A stretch of 64,000 nt of DNA from Prevotella sp. oral taxon 475 (GCF_018127805.1 NZ_CP072334.1:1776001-1840000); one strand, 5' to 3'. Positions 17,529-26,918 are shown, numbered from the stretch's first letter. Numbers and translations: made by a program. The notes: generated by a model not told the origin, from the letters alone.

Positions 17529-18095
17529 TTATCTTAGTTTGATTTCGCAGTTGTCAAGACTCTCTACCGTGGCCAAAGCCTCATAGCGAATGCCAAGCTG
17601 CCGGAGTGTTTCTCCACCCTGCTGGAAAGCCTTCTCGATGATGAAGCCCATCCCCTCGATCTGCGCACCGGCCTTTCGACAAAGCTCAATCACGCCCGTC
17701 GAGGCATTGCCATTGGCCAGGAAGTCGTCGATAAAGAGAACATGGTCGTTGGAAGTGAGGTAGTCGGCACTGATACAAACGGTATAAGTGCGATCTTTGG
17801 TGAACGAATGAACGGCGGCCGTGAGCATGTTTTCCATCGTCTTGGGCTCTTTCTTCTTAATAAAAACCACGGGCAACTGCATGATATAACCTACCAAAAT
17901 AGCTGGAGCAATGCCGCTTGCCTCGATGGTGACCACTTTATTGATGGGCGCATCGGCAAACAGCCGACCAAACTCTTTGGCTACTTCCATCATGAGATTG
18001 GGATCCATCTGATGGTTGATAAAACTATCTACTTTAAGAATTCCTCCCGGAAAGCACTTTCCGTCTTGGAGGATGCGGGATTTTAATTTTTCCAT
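17529..18095 (-). CDS. xpt: Xanthine phosphoribosyltransferase
   Basis: 188 aa from the ATG at 18095 ([20 protein letters not shown]), which matches the start of Xpt; the frame is open to 18164 but that would overlap the permease stop and adds an untypical N-terminus. It joins xanthine to PRPP, giving XMP in the cytosol. The segments [26 protein letters not shown] and the PRPP loop [15 protein letters not shown] are diagnostic. It lies 65 bp after the permease gene on the same strand, so uptake and salvage of xanthine are probably co-expressed. Confidence 0.92.
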   Translation of the reverse strand: MEKLKSRILQDGKCFPGGILKVDSFINHQMDPNLMMEVAKEFGRLFADAPINKVVTIEASGIAPAILVGYIMQLPVVFIKKKEPKTMENMLTAAVHSFTKDRTYTVCISADYLTSNDHVLFIDDFLANGNASTGVIELCRKAGAQIEGMGFIIEKAFQQGGETLRQLGIRYEALATVESLDNCEIKLR

Positions 18096-18160
18096 TGGGA
18101 TGTTTCGTTTCTTTTTCCGAGTGAGCAGGCTCGTATCAGAGTCTGCCCACTCAGAAAGGC

Positions 18161-19468
18161 TCACTTTCTATTGAAGAGTCCGTTGGCCAAAATAGCCGTC
18201 AGTCCGCCGGTGGTAATCCCCGACGAGAAAATTGTTCGCACACTTTCGGGCAGTTGCCGCAAGATGTCGGGCATGAGTTCCACACCCATTCCCAGGGCCA
18301 AACTGGCTGCGATGACCAGCACAGCCTTGCGGTCGAGCTTCTCGGAGGCTACGATACGCACACCGGCTGCAGCCACTGTGCCGAACATCAGCAAGGTGGC
18401 ACCGCCTAAAACAGGCGAGGGCATGAGCGAGAAGACAATGCCCACAATGGGAAAGAGGCCCAACACGACGAGCATCGCTGCAATGAAATAGCCTACATAC
18501 CTACTGGCCACGCCCGTTAGCTGAATGATACCGTTGTTTTGGGCAAAAATCGAGTTGGGGAACGACGAGAAGACGCCCGCAAGAAGAGAGTTGAGCCCGT
18601 CGGCAAGAACGCCGCCCGACACTCGCTTGACATACACTTCGCCATCTACGGGTTCGCCCGATACCATCGAATTGGCCGTAACATCGCCCGTGGCCTCTAT
18701 CGCCGTGACGAGGTAGACCAGGCCCACGGCAATGACGGAAGAAACATTCAAATCGATGCCGAGCTTGAAAGGAATGGGGACGTAGAACGATTCGATACTT
18801 CCTGCTGTAAGACTTCCGAAGTTGACCATGCCCATACCCAGGGCCAAGAGATAGCCGATAATCACGCCGAGAAATATCGAACTCATCCGAAGATACTTGT
18901 TATTGCTGCAATTCAGGGCGATGACACTGGCCAAAACCACACCGGCCACAAGCAGATTACGAGGCGACCCAAAGTCGGCTGCAGCCATATCGCCACCTCC
19001 GCAGGCCATCACACCGGCCTTGATCAGGCTCAGTCCGATAAGCATTACCACGATTCCGCTCACCAAAGGCGTAATGATGGTGTGCAGATACCTAAACGAA
19101 TAGCTCACCAACATTTCTACCGGAGCCGCTGCGATGCAAGCTCCGAAAATCAGAGGCAGCCCTCCGGCCTGTCCGATGGCAATGATCGGACCGATAAACG
19201 AGAAACTCGTGCCTTGCACACAAAGAAGCCCGCAGCCCACAGGTCCCAGCTTTCGACACTGAATGAAAGTGGCCAGGCCGGAGACGAACAACGCCATCGA
19301 CACAAGAAAGCCCGTCGTGGCAAGATCCATATTAAGAGCCTTGGCAATGATGAGCGGTGGTGTGATGATGGCAACAAAGATAGCCAGTAGATGTTGCACG
19401 GCTGCAAAGAGAGTTTCTCTTAGGGGTGGTCGGTCGTTGACCGAGTAAATCATTCCTTTGGTTTGCAT
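18161..19468 (-). CDS. pbuX: Xanthine/uracil permease family transporter (NCS2), probably xanthine
   Basis: 435 aa, about 12 to 14 hydrophobic segments, inner membrane. The N-terminus ([23 protein letters not shown]) and [17 protein letters not shown], the family motif with the substrate-binding Glu, identify the NCS2 (nucleobase-cation symporter 2) family. [23 protein letters not shown] is the second signature stretch (given here in part: [14 protein letters not shown]). The adjacent xpt gene indicates xanthine as substrate; that is inference from context. No purine riboswitch (paired-loop structure) was noticed upstream. Confidence 0.88.
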   Translation of the reverse strand: MQTKGMIYSVNDRPPLRETLFAAVQHLLAIFVAIITPPLIIAKALNMDLATTGFLVSMALFVSGLATFIQCRKLGPVGCGLLCVQGTSFSFIGPIIAIGQAGGLPLIFGACIAAAPVEMLVSYSFRYLHTIITPLVSGIVVMLIGLSLIKAGVMACGGGDMAAADFGSPRNLLVAGVVLASVIALNCSNNKYLRMSSIFLGVIIGYLLALGMGMVNFGSLTAGSIESFYVPIPFKLGIDLNVSSVIAVGLVYLVTAIEATGDVTANSMVSGEPVDGEVYVKRVSGGVLADGLNSLLAGVFSSFPNSIFAQNNGIIQLTGVASRYVGYFIAAMLVVLGLFPIVGIVFSLMPSPVLGGATLLMFGTVAAAGVRIVASEKLDRKAVLVIAASLALGMGVELMPDILRQLPESVRTIFSSGITTGGLTAILANGLFNRK

Positions 19469-19580
19469 GTTATTGGGATGAAAAATAAAAGATGAGGGAT
19501 GAATATTGAATTGTTGTTGATGAAGATGAAAGGATTGCTATTGCTTAGGCTTGCTGATGAGATCAAGTATCCATACGAAA

Positions 19581-19624
19581 AAAGATGAATGAGAAAGGCT
19601 CTCAAGCCTCTCTCATTCATCTTT
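19581..19624 (-). terminator. Terminator after the phosphatase-fur operon
   Basis: AAAGATGAATGAGA pairs with TCTCATTCATCTTT, continuing inward as AGGCT/AGCCT after one mismatch. Read on the minus strand it is followed by TTTTTTCG. It starts 7 bp after the stop of the Fur-family gene. Confidence 0.85.
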
Positions 19625-19630
19625 ATTTCT

Positions 19631-20059
19631 TCACCCGGCAGCAGACGCGCACTCCGGACACATTCCTTTCAACACATAATTGATGCTGTTGAGACTAAAT
19701 CCATCGGGAATCGCTACCACAGGCACGGCAATTTGCTTCAGACAGAACGTGCGATGGCAGCACTCGCAGTAGAAATGCGTATGTTCATCTTCTACCGTAC
19801 AGTCGCAATCGTCGGCACACACCGCATATTTTAGCGAGCCCGAACCATCGTCGATGGCATGAATCAGCCGATGAAGGAGGAAGAGCGACAGCGTGCGAGA
19901 GATGGTGCTCTTGTCTACCGTGGGCAGAAAACGCTCCAATTCGGGCAGAGAGACAGCCTCGTCTCCCCGCATCATTTCGCGAAGGATGAGCAGACGCATG
20001 GCCGTCGGCTTGATGTCGCGCAGCGTGAGTTTATGAATGAAAAACGTTTCGTCGGTCAT
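19631..20059 (-). CDS. Fur-family transcriptional regulator
   Basis: 142 aa. An N-terminal winged-helix region (KPTAMRLLILREMM, STISRTLSLFLLHRLI) is followed by the metal-binding end with CADDCDCTVEDEHTHFYCECCHRTFC and MCPECASA, including the CxxC pairs and the HxHxxC pattern of Fur/Zur/PerR proteins (written here in separate parts). It should repress or activate genes in response to a metal or to peroxide; which one is not clear from the sequence. Its ATG overlaps the stop of the phosphatase gene (ATGA at 20056-20059), so translation of the two is coupled. Confidence 0.88.
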   Translation of the reverse strand: MTDETFFIHKLTLRDIKPTAMRLLILREMMRGDEAVSLPELERFLPTVDKSTISRTLSLFLLHRLIHAIDDGSGSLKYAVCADDCDCTVEDEHTHFYCECCHRTFCLKQIAVPVVAIPDGFSLNSINYVLKGMCPECASAAG

Positions 20060-21339
20060 GGTCGATAAGCATCGAGCTTCCGGAGATAGAAGTCGCGGAA
20101 ATCCTTCCAGTGATAGTAAGGAGCGACATCGGTTTTGAGAGGTAAGGTTGCCTCGTTCTCGTTGAGCAGCACTTTAAAGAGCACATCCTTGTCGGCCGCC
20201 GACCTGCGGTAGAACACAAATTGCAGATTAGAGGCCATCGGAAAGATTTTATAGTCCACCCAATTCTGCTCTGCCAGTTTCTCCAAATCGGCTATCTGTC
20301 GACCGTTTCCATTCAAGTCGAGCAAGCAAACCAGAGGCATCACCATCGTGTCGTGTCCATAACGCAGCGTCGCTCCCGGGTGTGGCAAGGCGATACAGCT
20401 ATCGGCCTGCTGGATAATGTTGCGCAACAGATTGCGTTGACTGTAAGGCTGCGTGCCACCGTTCAGCGGCGACGGACCATACATGATATACCAGCGCGCA
20501 TTACCGATGAGCCAGTTTTCGTAGAGCTCCTCGTCGGTGAAGAGATCCAGCAACTGAAGTTGATGCCGAAGCTCTGTACTCTGCACGTTGTTGGCCACCT
20601 TGATGAGCATTTTGTTCAGTTCCGAAGCGTTGACATTCGCTTTCCAGTAGGCTTCATCGCTAAAGAGCGCGTTCATCACCCGTTCATAGCGATCGTGCCT
20701 CTTGGCAAAGGCCATCCATTCCTCCTTGGCCGCTCCTCGCATCTTACGTGCCTGCAGACTGTCGTCGGTCTGATTCATATAGTACATGTCATGATAACTG
20801 GCGTCATGACGAATCTTGAGCTGCGGATTCAGTACAAGCAACTGCTGCAAAGCATTTTCCATCGAGAGAATACAACGGATAATCACCGTACTTTTGGCAT
20901 CTACCGTGGCACGTCCGGCAAACACTTCGGGAAAGTTTTGATACATCCGACGTGCAATACCCTTGTGTTGTTCTGCCCCACGCTGCGTGAGTTCGCCGTC
21001 ACGCCCCATGGCTTCTTCTCGAATCAGTTTTAGTTTGCCCAGCGTCTGTCTGCCCAACGGCGTAAGCTTTCCTACGCTGTCGGCACGCAACAAGGTGAAA
21101 TAGGTCGTGTCATACTCCTTCATTCCGATGAGATACCTCGACCCATGTCGGCCATAATGACTGATATAAAAAGGCCGATAGCCCTTCGGTGCCGGCGTTT
21201 GAGGACGCAGCGGACCGGGATAGGCCCAGTAATTACCCGCAGACACAAGTCTGTTTTTCTTAAAATCCTGCTTTGCTTGCTGCCCAAACGAGGCCACACT
21301 GAATGCCAAAGCGCACCATAGAAGTATTGTTTTTCTCAT
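20056..21339 (-). CDS. Histidine-type acid phosphatase (phytase/MINPP-like), exported
   Basis: 427 aa. The ATG at 21339 gives the signal peptide MRKTILLWCALAFSVASFG, cleaved before QQAKQDF; an earlier in-frame ATG at 21363 overlaps the promoter. The catalytic motif of branch 2 histidine phosphatases, SHYGRHGSRYL (RHGxR), is at about residue 65, and the C-terminal proton-donor region is probably LRYGHDTMVMPLV (HD) near residue 310. It removes phosphate from small substrates such as inositol phosphates in the periplasm or at the surface. It forms an operon with the Fur-family gene through a 4-bp overlap. Confidence 0.88.
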   Translation of the reverse strand: MRKTILLWCALAFSVASFGQQAKQDFKKNRLVSAGNYWAYPGPLRPQTPAPKGYRPFYISHYGRHGSRYLIGMKEYDTTYFTLLRADSVGKLTPLGRQTLGKLKLIREEAMGRDGELTQRGAEQHKGIARRMYQNFPEVFAGRATVDAKSTVIIRCILSMENALQQLLVLNPQLKIRHDASYHDMYYMNQTDDSLQARKMRGAAKEEWMAFAKRHDRYERVMNALFSDEAYWKANVNASELNKMLIKVANNVQSTELRHQLQLLDLFTDEELYENWLIGNARWYIMYGPSPLNGGTQPYSQRNLLRNIIQQADSCIALPHPGATLRYGHDTMVMPLVCLLDLNGNGRQIADLEKLAEQNWVDYKIFPMASNLQFVFYRRSAADKDVLFKVLLNENEATLPLKTDVAPYYHWKDFRDFYLRKLDAYRP

Positions 21340-21360
21340 AAGGCGAAATTGGTTGATGCG

Positions 21361-21392
21361 CAAAGGTAGAGATTTTATTTAAGTCTCGCAAG
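21361..21392 (-). promoter_or_regulatory. Promoter of the phosphatase-fur operon
   Basis: On the minus strand TACCTTTG (21361-21368) lies 20 bp downstream of CTTG (21389-21392, one mismatch to TTTG). The ATG is 22 bp further on. Confidence 0.65.
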
Positions 21393-21464
21393 ATTTCCTA
21401 CCTGCTTTCAGCCCCGACACCGGGTGTTTTTGCATCGAGAGGCAGGTCATCAGCGATGCAGAGA

Positions 21465-21496
21465 TTTGCAGAGCTCATTTCTTTTGCTTAATTTCG
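21465..21496 (+). promoter_or_regulatory. Promoter of the MaoC-like gene
   Basis: TTTG at 21465-21468, 20-bp spacer, TAATTTCG at 21489-21496 (one mismatch to TAnnTTTG). The ATG is 76 bp downstream. Confidence 0.55.
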
Positions 21497-21571
21497 CCGC
21501 ACGAAGATGAGGGAGGAAAGTGCCTCATCCACCCCGATTGTCCACCCAACAACTCAACAACTCATTATATA

Positions 21572-22036
21572 ATGAACAAATTAGTCATCAACTCTTACGA
21601 AGAGTTTGCCGCCCATTTGGGCGAAGAATTAGGTGTGTCCGACTGGCTTTTGATCGACCAGGAACGAATCAATCTCTTTGCCGACGCAACGCTCGACCAT
21701 CAATGGATACACATCGATGTGGCCCGTGCCCAGCAAGAGAGTCAGTTTCATAGCACCATCGCGCACGGCTATCTCACCCTCTCGCTCCTACCCCATCTGT
21801 GGGAGCAGATCATCGAGGTGCACAACATCAAGATGCTCGTCAACTATGGAATGGACAAAATGCGCTTCGGACAACCCGTCGTCACTGGAAGTCGAGTGCG
21901 CCTGGCCACCAAACTGCATGCCATCAGCAACCTCCGCGGTATTTGCAAAACCGAAATCGAGTTTAAAATCGAGATCGAAGGACAGCGCAAACCGGCTCTC
22001 GAGGGTATTGCAACCTTCCTCTATTATTTCGAATAA
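21572..22036 (+). CDS. MaoC-like (R)-enoyl-CoA hydratase family protein
   Basis: 154 aa, single hot-dog domain. ERINLFADATLDHQWIHID contains the catalytic Asp/His pair (D-A-T-x-D-x-x-x-x-H), and HSTIAHGYLTLSLLPHL is the following hydratase segment (IAHG). These proteins hydrate short enoyl-CoA or related thioesters. The length is normal for the single-domain type. It appears to be a single-gene unit ended by the hairpin at 22075. The physiological substrate is unknown. Confidence 0.88.
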   Translation: MNKLVINSYEEFAAHLGEELGVSDWLLIDQERINLFADATLDHQWIHIDVARAQQESQFHSTIAHGYLTLSLLPHLWEQIIEVHNIKMLVNYGMDKMRFGQPVVTGSRVRLATKLHAISNLRGICKTEIEFKIEIEGQRKPALEGIATFLYYFE

Positions 22037-22074
22037 TTTTCTCTGTCGCGCTCTAAGGCCGATCATCATCTTTC

Positions 22075-22118
22075 AGCAAATGGCGGATTTCCCTGTCTCA
22101 GGAAATTCGCCATTTGCT
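22075..22118 (+). terminator. Terminator after the MaoC-like gene
   Basis: AGCAAATGGCG-g-ATTTCC pairs with GGAAAT-t-CGCCATTTGCT, followed by ATTTTG. It lies 39 bp after the stop. Confidence 0.8.
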
Positions 22119-22230
22119 ATTTTGAGACGTTTTTATCGATGTCCGATGCTTGGACATCAACAAAAGGATCGTTATTTCTATTCAACAAAAGATGAAGATC
22201 TACAGATACAGAGTTTTTATGTAGGAAATT

Positions 22231-22655
22231 CTTTTTTTGATGCACAGAATCTGTGATTTTCTGCATGAAAGACTTTTTTGGTGCACAGAATCTATGATTT
22301 TCTGCATGAAAAACTTTTTTGATGCACAGAATCCGTGATTTTCTGCATGAAAAACTTTTTTGGTGCACAGAATCTGTGATTTTCTGCATGAGAAACTTTT
22401 TTGGTGCACAGAATCTGTGATTTTCTGCATGAGAAACTTTTTTGGTGCACAGAATCCGTGATTTTCTGCATGAAAAACTTTTTTGGTGCACAGAATCCGT
22501 GATTTTCTGCATGAAAAACTTTTTTGGTGCACAGAATCTGTGATTTTCTGCATAAAAAACTTTTTTGGTACACAGAATCCGTGATTTTCTGCATGAAAAG
22601 CTTTTTTGGTGCACAGAATCCGTGATTTTCTACATGAAAAGCTTTTTTACACGCA
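22231..22655. repeat. 41-bp tandem repeat array 2 (10 copies), downstream of dnaA
   Basis: CACAGAAT recurs at 22243, 22284, 22325, 22366, 22407, 22448, 22489, 22530, 22571 and 22612, exactly 41 bp apart. The unit is GCATGAAAAACTTTTTTGGT followed by GCACAGAATCCGTGATTTTCT with few differences between copies. The first half is shared with the array at 4343-4581, while the second half is specific to this array. It lies between the convergent MaoC-like gene and dnaA. ORFs that run through it are artefacts. Confidence 0.92.
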
Positions 22656-22689
22656 AAAAAATGCCATCGCCGAGGGGGTGGCGATGGCA
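22654..22689 (-). terminator. Terminator after dnaA
   Basis: On the minus strand TGCCATCGCC (complement of 22680-22689) pairs with GGCGATGGCA (complement of 22662-22671), followed by TTTTTTTG. It lies 25 bp after the dnaA stop. Confidence 0.85.
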
Positions 22690-22713
22690 AGCGGGCTTTA
22701 TGAGAGGGATTTC

Positions 22714-24123
22714 TTATTTTTTCAGCTTGAAGGAGACTTCGATGCTGGAGATTTCGTTCGAGAAAAGACGATCGGTTTGTATTCGGTTCTCCACCTGCGT
22801 GCAACTGTGAAGCACGGTGGAATGATCGCGGCCGCCCACTAACTTTCCTATTCGAGCTGCCGGCATCTTGGTGTGTTTCTGTGCCAGATACATCGCCACT
22901 TGACGAGCTACCACCAAATCGCGCTTGCGACTTTTGCTGTGCACCGCCGATACGGTGACGTTGAAATGCCGGCATACTTTCTCGAGAATATCGTCGATGG
23001 TGAGCGGTGTGTCGTCTACTTTTACCGCTCGTTTGATGACGCGTTCGGCCAGACGCATGTCTATCTCGCTGTTGTAAACCACGGAGTAGGCCATCAGACT
23101 GTTGATGACGCCCTGCAAGTCGCGAATGCTTCCGTTGGCAGTCTCGGCGATAAACTGCGTTACATCAACCGGGATGCGCAGTCCGTCGCGTCGGATTTTG
23201 CTGTTCAGGATGTCGATGCAGAGCTGAATGTTGGGCTTTTCCAGTTCGGCAATGATGCCGCAGGAGAAGCGAGTGAGCAGGCGCTCGCTCATGCCTTGCA
23301 GTTCTACCGGGGGCCGATCGCTGGCCAGGATGATGCGCTTCCCGTTGCGGAAGAGGTGATTGAAGATGTGGAAAAACGTTTCTTGCGTCTTCTCGGAGTT
23401 CACCCAAGTCTGCACATCGTCGACGATGAGCATGTCGATGGTTTGATAAAACTTGATGAAGTCGTTGGTCACGTTCTTGAGCACGGCATTGACAAACTGC
23501 TGCTGGAAGAGGTGTGCACTGATGTACAGCACTCTTTTCTTGGCGTAGAGTTGCTTGGTCTGTACGCCGATGGCATTGATGAGATGGGTTTTCCCGCAGC
23601 CCGAAGGTCCGTAGATGAACAGGGGGTTGAACTGATTGTTGTTGGGATGCTCGGCTATCGATAGGCCTACCGAGCGGGGCAGCTTGTTGCTCTCGCCCTC
23701 GATGTAGTTGGCAAAGGTTTGATGGGGATTGAGCTGCGGGTCGAGTTCGGGCTCCTTCTTCGTCTGTGTGTCGACTTCTGCGTTCTCGCTCCACGCCTTT
23801 GCCGCCGATGTGGCTTGTGCATCGGCAGGGTCGGCTTGTATGTCTTGCGTCTTTTTATGCTCGCTATCCACCATCACTCGATAGGTGAGCCTGATTTTCT
23901 GTCCAAAGGTTTGGAGCAGAATCTGACTCAAAAGTTCGATGTAATGTTCTTCAATGTATTCGTAGACAAACGAACTGGGCACCCGTAACACCAAAAGCTT
24001 CGTCTCGTTGTTGTACGATTCGAAGACTATGGGTTTGAACCAGGTGTCAAACTGCTGCGGGGAAACTTTCTTGGCAATGAGCGCAAGAGTGTTCTCCCAA
24101 CATCGATCGGGAAGCACGTTCAT
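22714..24123 (-). CDS. dnaA: Chromosomal replication initiator protein DnaA
   Basis: 469 aa. Domain I (CWENTLALIAKKVSPQQFDTWF), a linker rich in charged residues (about 90-140), the AAA+ domain with Walker A (IYGPSGCGKTHL, near residue 170) and Walker B (MLIVDDVQ), an arginine-finger region (ERLLTRFSCG), and domain IV with the DNA-binding signature (GGRDHSTVLHSC). It melts the origin and loads the helicase. It is a single gene on the minus strand. I did not find a cluster of TTATNCACA boxes in the adjacent intergenic DNA, so the origin cannot be placed here. Confidence 0.95.
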   Translation of the reverse strand: MNVLPDRCWENTLALIAKKVSPQQFDTWFKPIVFESYNNETKLLVLRVPSSFVYEYIEEHYIELLSQILLQTFGQKIRLTYRVMVDSEHKKTQDIQADPADAQATSAAKAWSENAEVDTQTKKEPELDPQLNPHQTFANYIEGESNKLPRSVGLSIAEHPNNNQFNPLFIYGPSGCGKTHLINAIGVQTKQLYAKKRVLYISAHLFQQQFVNAVLKNVTNDFIKFYQTIDMLIVDDVQTWVNSEKTQETFFHIFNHLFRNGKRIILASDRPPVELQGMSERLLTRFSCGIIAELEKPNIQLCIDILNSKIRRDGLRIPVDVTQFIAETANGSIRDLQGVINSLMAYSVVYNSEIDMRLAERVIKRAVKVDDTPLTIDDILEKVCRHFNVTVSAVHSKSRKRDLVVARQVAMYLAQKHTKMPAARIGKLVGGRDHSTVLHSCTQVENRIQTDRLFSNEISSIEVSFKLKK

Positions 24124-24169
24124 TGATCTTTTCTTGTGGTTGGTGGCGTTGAATCTATCGCCTCGTTTT

Positions 24170-24177
24170 CAAATGTA
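24170..24177 (-). promoter_or_regulatory. -7 promoter element for dnaA
   Basis: The complement reads TACATTTG, 46 bp before the ATG. The -33 region is an A/T run with no clear TTTG at 20 bp. Confidence 0.5.
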
Positions 24178-24235
24178 GATGCAAATATCGCAAAAAAAAA
24201 TGGGATATGCAAATCGTCTGCCTCAAGAGCAATTT

Positions 24236-24345
24236 GCGAAAGCTAAGAAAATGCAAACTAAGAGCTAAGAAAACGAAAGTCAGAAGCTAAGAAAACGCGA
24301 TGCAAAAGCTAAGAGATTGCATCGCGAGAGTGAAGTGTTAAGAAA
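24236..24345. repeat. 22-bp phased repeat cluster a (AAAAGCTAAGAAAA family)
   Basis: GCTAAG occurs at 24242, 24264, 24286 and 24308, exactly 22 bp apart, each within (A)AAGCTAAGARAA. A degenerate copy (GTTAAGAAAA) follows. The 8 or so bases between cores vary. The cluster lies between dbpA (downstream side) and dnaA (upstream side). Confidence 0.85.
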
Positions 24346-24364
24346 ATGAATGGGATGGAGCAGC

Positions 24365-25684
24365 TTATTTCGGAGCCACTTCTTCGATGAGGGTTTTGAG
24401 GCCTTTGATTTTTTCGCCAACAACGTTTGCGAGGAGTTGACGAACTTTTTGGCGATCGACGGCTACATAGGCATAGCGGGCGTTGACGTCGATGCGACCG
24501 ATGTCGGTGGGTTTGAGATGTCCTTTCTTACAGAGGAAACCGAGGATGTCGCCACGACTGATCTTGTCTTTCTTGCCTTTGCCGATGTAGAGGGTGACCA
24601 TCCGAGGCGGAACGGGGCTGGATGGAGGGGTCGGGAGTGTGAGCGGCTCGAGGCTTTCGGCGGCGTATGGGGGGGCGCACTCGTCGGGCGAGAGGATGAA
24701 ATAGCTGCTGCCCGACTTGTCCCAGCGGGCGGTGCGACCGATACGATGCGTGTAGGCGTCTTCGGTTTCGGGTAGATGATAGTGAATGATGTGGAGAACG
24801 TTGTCGATGTCGAGACCGCGCGAAGCCAGATCGGTGCATACCAGAACGTTGGCACTGCCGTGGGCAAAGCAGTAGAGGGCGGCTTCGCGCCTGGGCTGTT
24901 CGAGTCCGCCGTGAAACAGACTGGTCGTGAAGCCTCTTTGGCGAAGAAATTCGTCGGCGCGCTCCACGCTCTGACGATGATTGAGGAAGACGATGGCACT
25001 CTCGCCGTTCAGGGAGCAGAGCAGCAAGTGGAGTGTGTCGAGTTTGTCTTTCGTTTCGCTTCTCACCTCGAACATCTTGATGCGTTGTTGTACTGCGGGA
25101 TTTTCGTCGAGATAGTCGATGCAGACAACCGAACGGATGTCGACGAAGTCGGGGATGCGCTCTGACGGGGTGGCCGAGAGAAGGATGCGGCGGCGGATAT
25201 ATCTGAGCGAGCGAAGCAGGGCTTGCATTTCGGCTTCGAAGCCCAGGTCGAGACATTTGTCGAATTCGTCGATGACGAGCGTCCGCACTTGATCGGCCTC
25301 AATGTTGCCTTTGTCGAGATGATCGTTGAGCCGACCGGGCGTGGCGAAAACCACTTGCGGGCGTATCTGTCGGAGCATTCGGTGTTCGTCCATGGCCATT
25401 CGTCCGCCGTAGCAAGCGCAGCTTCTGATGCTGCCGATCGAGGAGAGCACGCGTTGCGATTGCAGAGCCAGTTCGCGACCGGGCACGACCACCACGGCCT
25501 GCACCGCATCGCTCTCTGTATCGATGCTCTTGATCAGCGGCAGCATATAGGCCAGCGTCTTTCCCGTCCCCGTAGGCGAGAGTACGACGACATCGTGCCG
25601 ACTGTCGGCCTCGCTCACAGCTTGCTGCATGGGGGTGAGACGATCGATGCCCAACTTGTGTAAAATCTGTTCTGTTGTGTTCAT
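24365..25684 (-). CDS. dbpA: DbpA-like DEAD-box RNA helicase
   Basis: 439 aa. The Q-motif region (LTPMQQAV), motif I (SPTGTGKTLAYMLPL), motif II written DEFD rather than DEAD (LVIDEFDKCLD), motif III (LLSATPS) and motif VI (HRIGRTARW) are present. The end (LYIGKGKKDKISRGDILGF, then RYAYVAVDRQ) is the DbpA RNA-binding domain that targets 23S rRNA. The likely role is ATP-driven remodelling during assembly of the large ribosomal subunit. The gene lies 25 bp after the TPR protein gene on the same strand and may be co-transcribed with it. Confidence 0.9.
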   Translation of the reverse strand: MNTTEQILHKLGIDRLTPMQQAVSEADSRHDVVVLSPTGTGKTLAYMLPLIKSIDTESDAVQAVVVVPGRELALQSQRVLSSIGSIRSCACYGGRMAMDEHRMLRQIRPQVVFATPGRLNDHLDKGNIEADQVRTLVIDEFDKCLDLGFEAEMQALLRSLRYIRRRILLSATPSERIPDFVDIRSVVCIDYLDENPAVQQRIKMFEVRSETKDKLDTLHLLLCSLNGESAIVFLNHRQSVERADEFLRQRGFTTSLFHGGLEQPRREAALYCFAHGSANVLVCTDLASRGLDIDNVLHIIHYHLPETEDAYTHRIGRTARWDKSGSSYFILSPDECAPPYAAESLEPLTLPTPPSSPVPPRMVTLYIGKGKKDKISRGDILGFLCKKGHLKPTDIGRIDVNARYAYVAVDRQKVRQLLANVVGEKIKGLKTLIEEVAPK

Positions 25685-25709
25685 GTCTGTGTGTGAAGGA
25701 GATGTTGTC

Positions 25710-26918
25710 TTATTGAGGAATGGTTCGCATCAGCCGGTCCATCTCTTCAAACTCCTTGCCCATATTGAGGTTCAGATAAATGGTGTAGAGCGGCATGGCC
25801 CAGAGGGCGGTTTGCGCAGGGGCCAGGGTGCGGAATTTTTCAAGATAAGGCAGGGCGTGCTGGTAGAGGGTTTGAATTTGTTTTCGTTTGGCGCGGGATT
25901 GCTTCACGTCTTTTCCCATCTCCACGGCCTGATTGAAGTAAGACAGTCCAGCGTTGAGCCAGGCCTCGGGCAGCGTGGCATTTTGGGCAATGATGCTGTC
26001 GCAGACGGCGATGCAGGCTTCGTATTGCTCGAGATTGAGCAGAGCAGTGGTTTTGGCAACAGAGAGCCAGAGGTCTGACCGTTGCTTCTGCCGGGCCTGA
26101 TCGATGAGGGCATTGGCCGTGGCCCAATCCTTCTGCCGGGAGTAGAACTCGATGAGGCGCGAGTAGAAGAATTGTTCTCCGGGATAGGTTTCAAATCCTA
26201 TTCTCAAGATTTCGAGATAGCGTGCCGTGTTGTCTTCCATCTGATAGATTTCCGAGAGATATTGCAGCAGTTGTTCGTAGTGTGCGGCGTCTTTCACTGC
26301 CAGCGAGAGATGGCGCAGTGCCAGGGGCGGGCGCTGCAATTTGTAGCCGCAATACACGCTCCAGTAGGCTGCTACGGGCATGAGCGGATCGGTCGTAGCG
26401 TAATCGTATCCGGCAAAAAGAGGCAGATGGGCGCAATTCAGATAATGGTCGAGAAAGGTGTAGGCCGCTTCGTATTCTTTTCTCCGCAAATGGTACATGC
26501 CGCCGTTATAGAGATTCTGCCGATAGAGGTGGAGCGTTTCGGCGTGTCGACGGCGATACTTCAATTTGTCCACAACACCGCCGACATGAACGAGTTCCAC
26601 CGAGTCGAGCCCTTCGAGGGCACGGAACATTCTTTGCGTCAGACTGAAGATGGCGGCCGTATCGTAGGATTGTTTGAGGTAGAGCCGCTCGTTGCCGGCA
26701 TCGTATTGTTTTCTGACGACGTCGTAGAGCATGAGCCAGAGTTTCTCGTTCTGTCGACCTGTAGAGTCGGCCAGAAGTCGATACATGGTCTGCTCGGCCT
26801 TGTCCAATTCCTTTCCCGTTTTCAAACTGTTACGCACTTTGTCCAGCTCTTTCTTCTGAGCTGAAACCCTGGGGATGAAGGTGATGGCAAGGGTTATGAC
26901 TATTAAAATTTTCTTCAT
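25710..26918 (-). CDS. Exported TPR-repeat protein
   Basis: 402 aa. MKKILIVITLAITFIPRVSAQ is a Sec signal peptide. The rest is mostly helical with TPR-like repeats (YEAAYTFLDHYLNCAHL, EQYEACIAVCDSIIAQNATLPEAWLNAGLSYFNQA in parts, FYSRLIEFYSRQKDWATANAL). It is probably periplasmic and a scaffold for protein contacts. The function is unknown. It resembles in layout the other TPR protein at 27257 but the sequences are not close. Confidence 0.75.
   Translation of the reverse strand: MKKILIVITLAITFIPRVSAQKKELDKVRNSLKTGKELDKAEQTMYRLLADSTGRQNEKLWLMLYDVVRKQYDAGNERLYLKQSYDTAAIFSLTQRMFRALEGLDSVELVHVGGVVDKLKYRRRHAETLHLYRQNLYNGGMYHLRRKEYEAAYTFLDHYLNCAHLPLFAGYDYATTDPLMPVAAYWSVYCGYKLQRPPLALRHLSLAVKDAAHYEQLLQYLSEIYQMEDNTARYLEILRIGFETYPGEQFFYSRLIEFYSRQKDWATANALIDQARQKQRSDLWLSVAKTTALLNLEQYEACIAVCDSIIAQNATLPEAWLNAGLSYFNQAVEMGKDVKQSRAKRKQIQTLYQHALPYLEKFRTLAPAQTALWAMPLYTIYLNLNMGKEFEEMDRLMRTIPQ

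Noticed and set aside
22231..22655. CRISPR array
   Set aside because: The whole 41-bp unit repeats, so there are no unique spacers, and no cas genes are near. The same holds for 4343-4581, 26986-27171 and the 22-bp clusters.
22117..22975. ORFs of 117 to 227 codons on the minus strand with HAENHRFCAPKK repeats
   Set aside because: They are produced by the 41-bp array 2 and in part overlap the end of dnaA in another frame.
24365..25684. Defective helicase because motif II is DEFD
   Set aside because: The two acidic residues that matter (DE) are kept and all other motifs are intact, so the enzyme is probably active.
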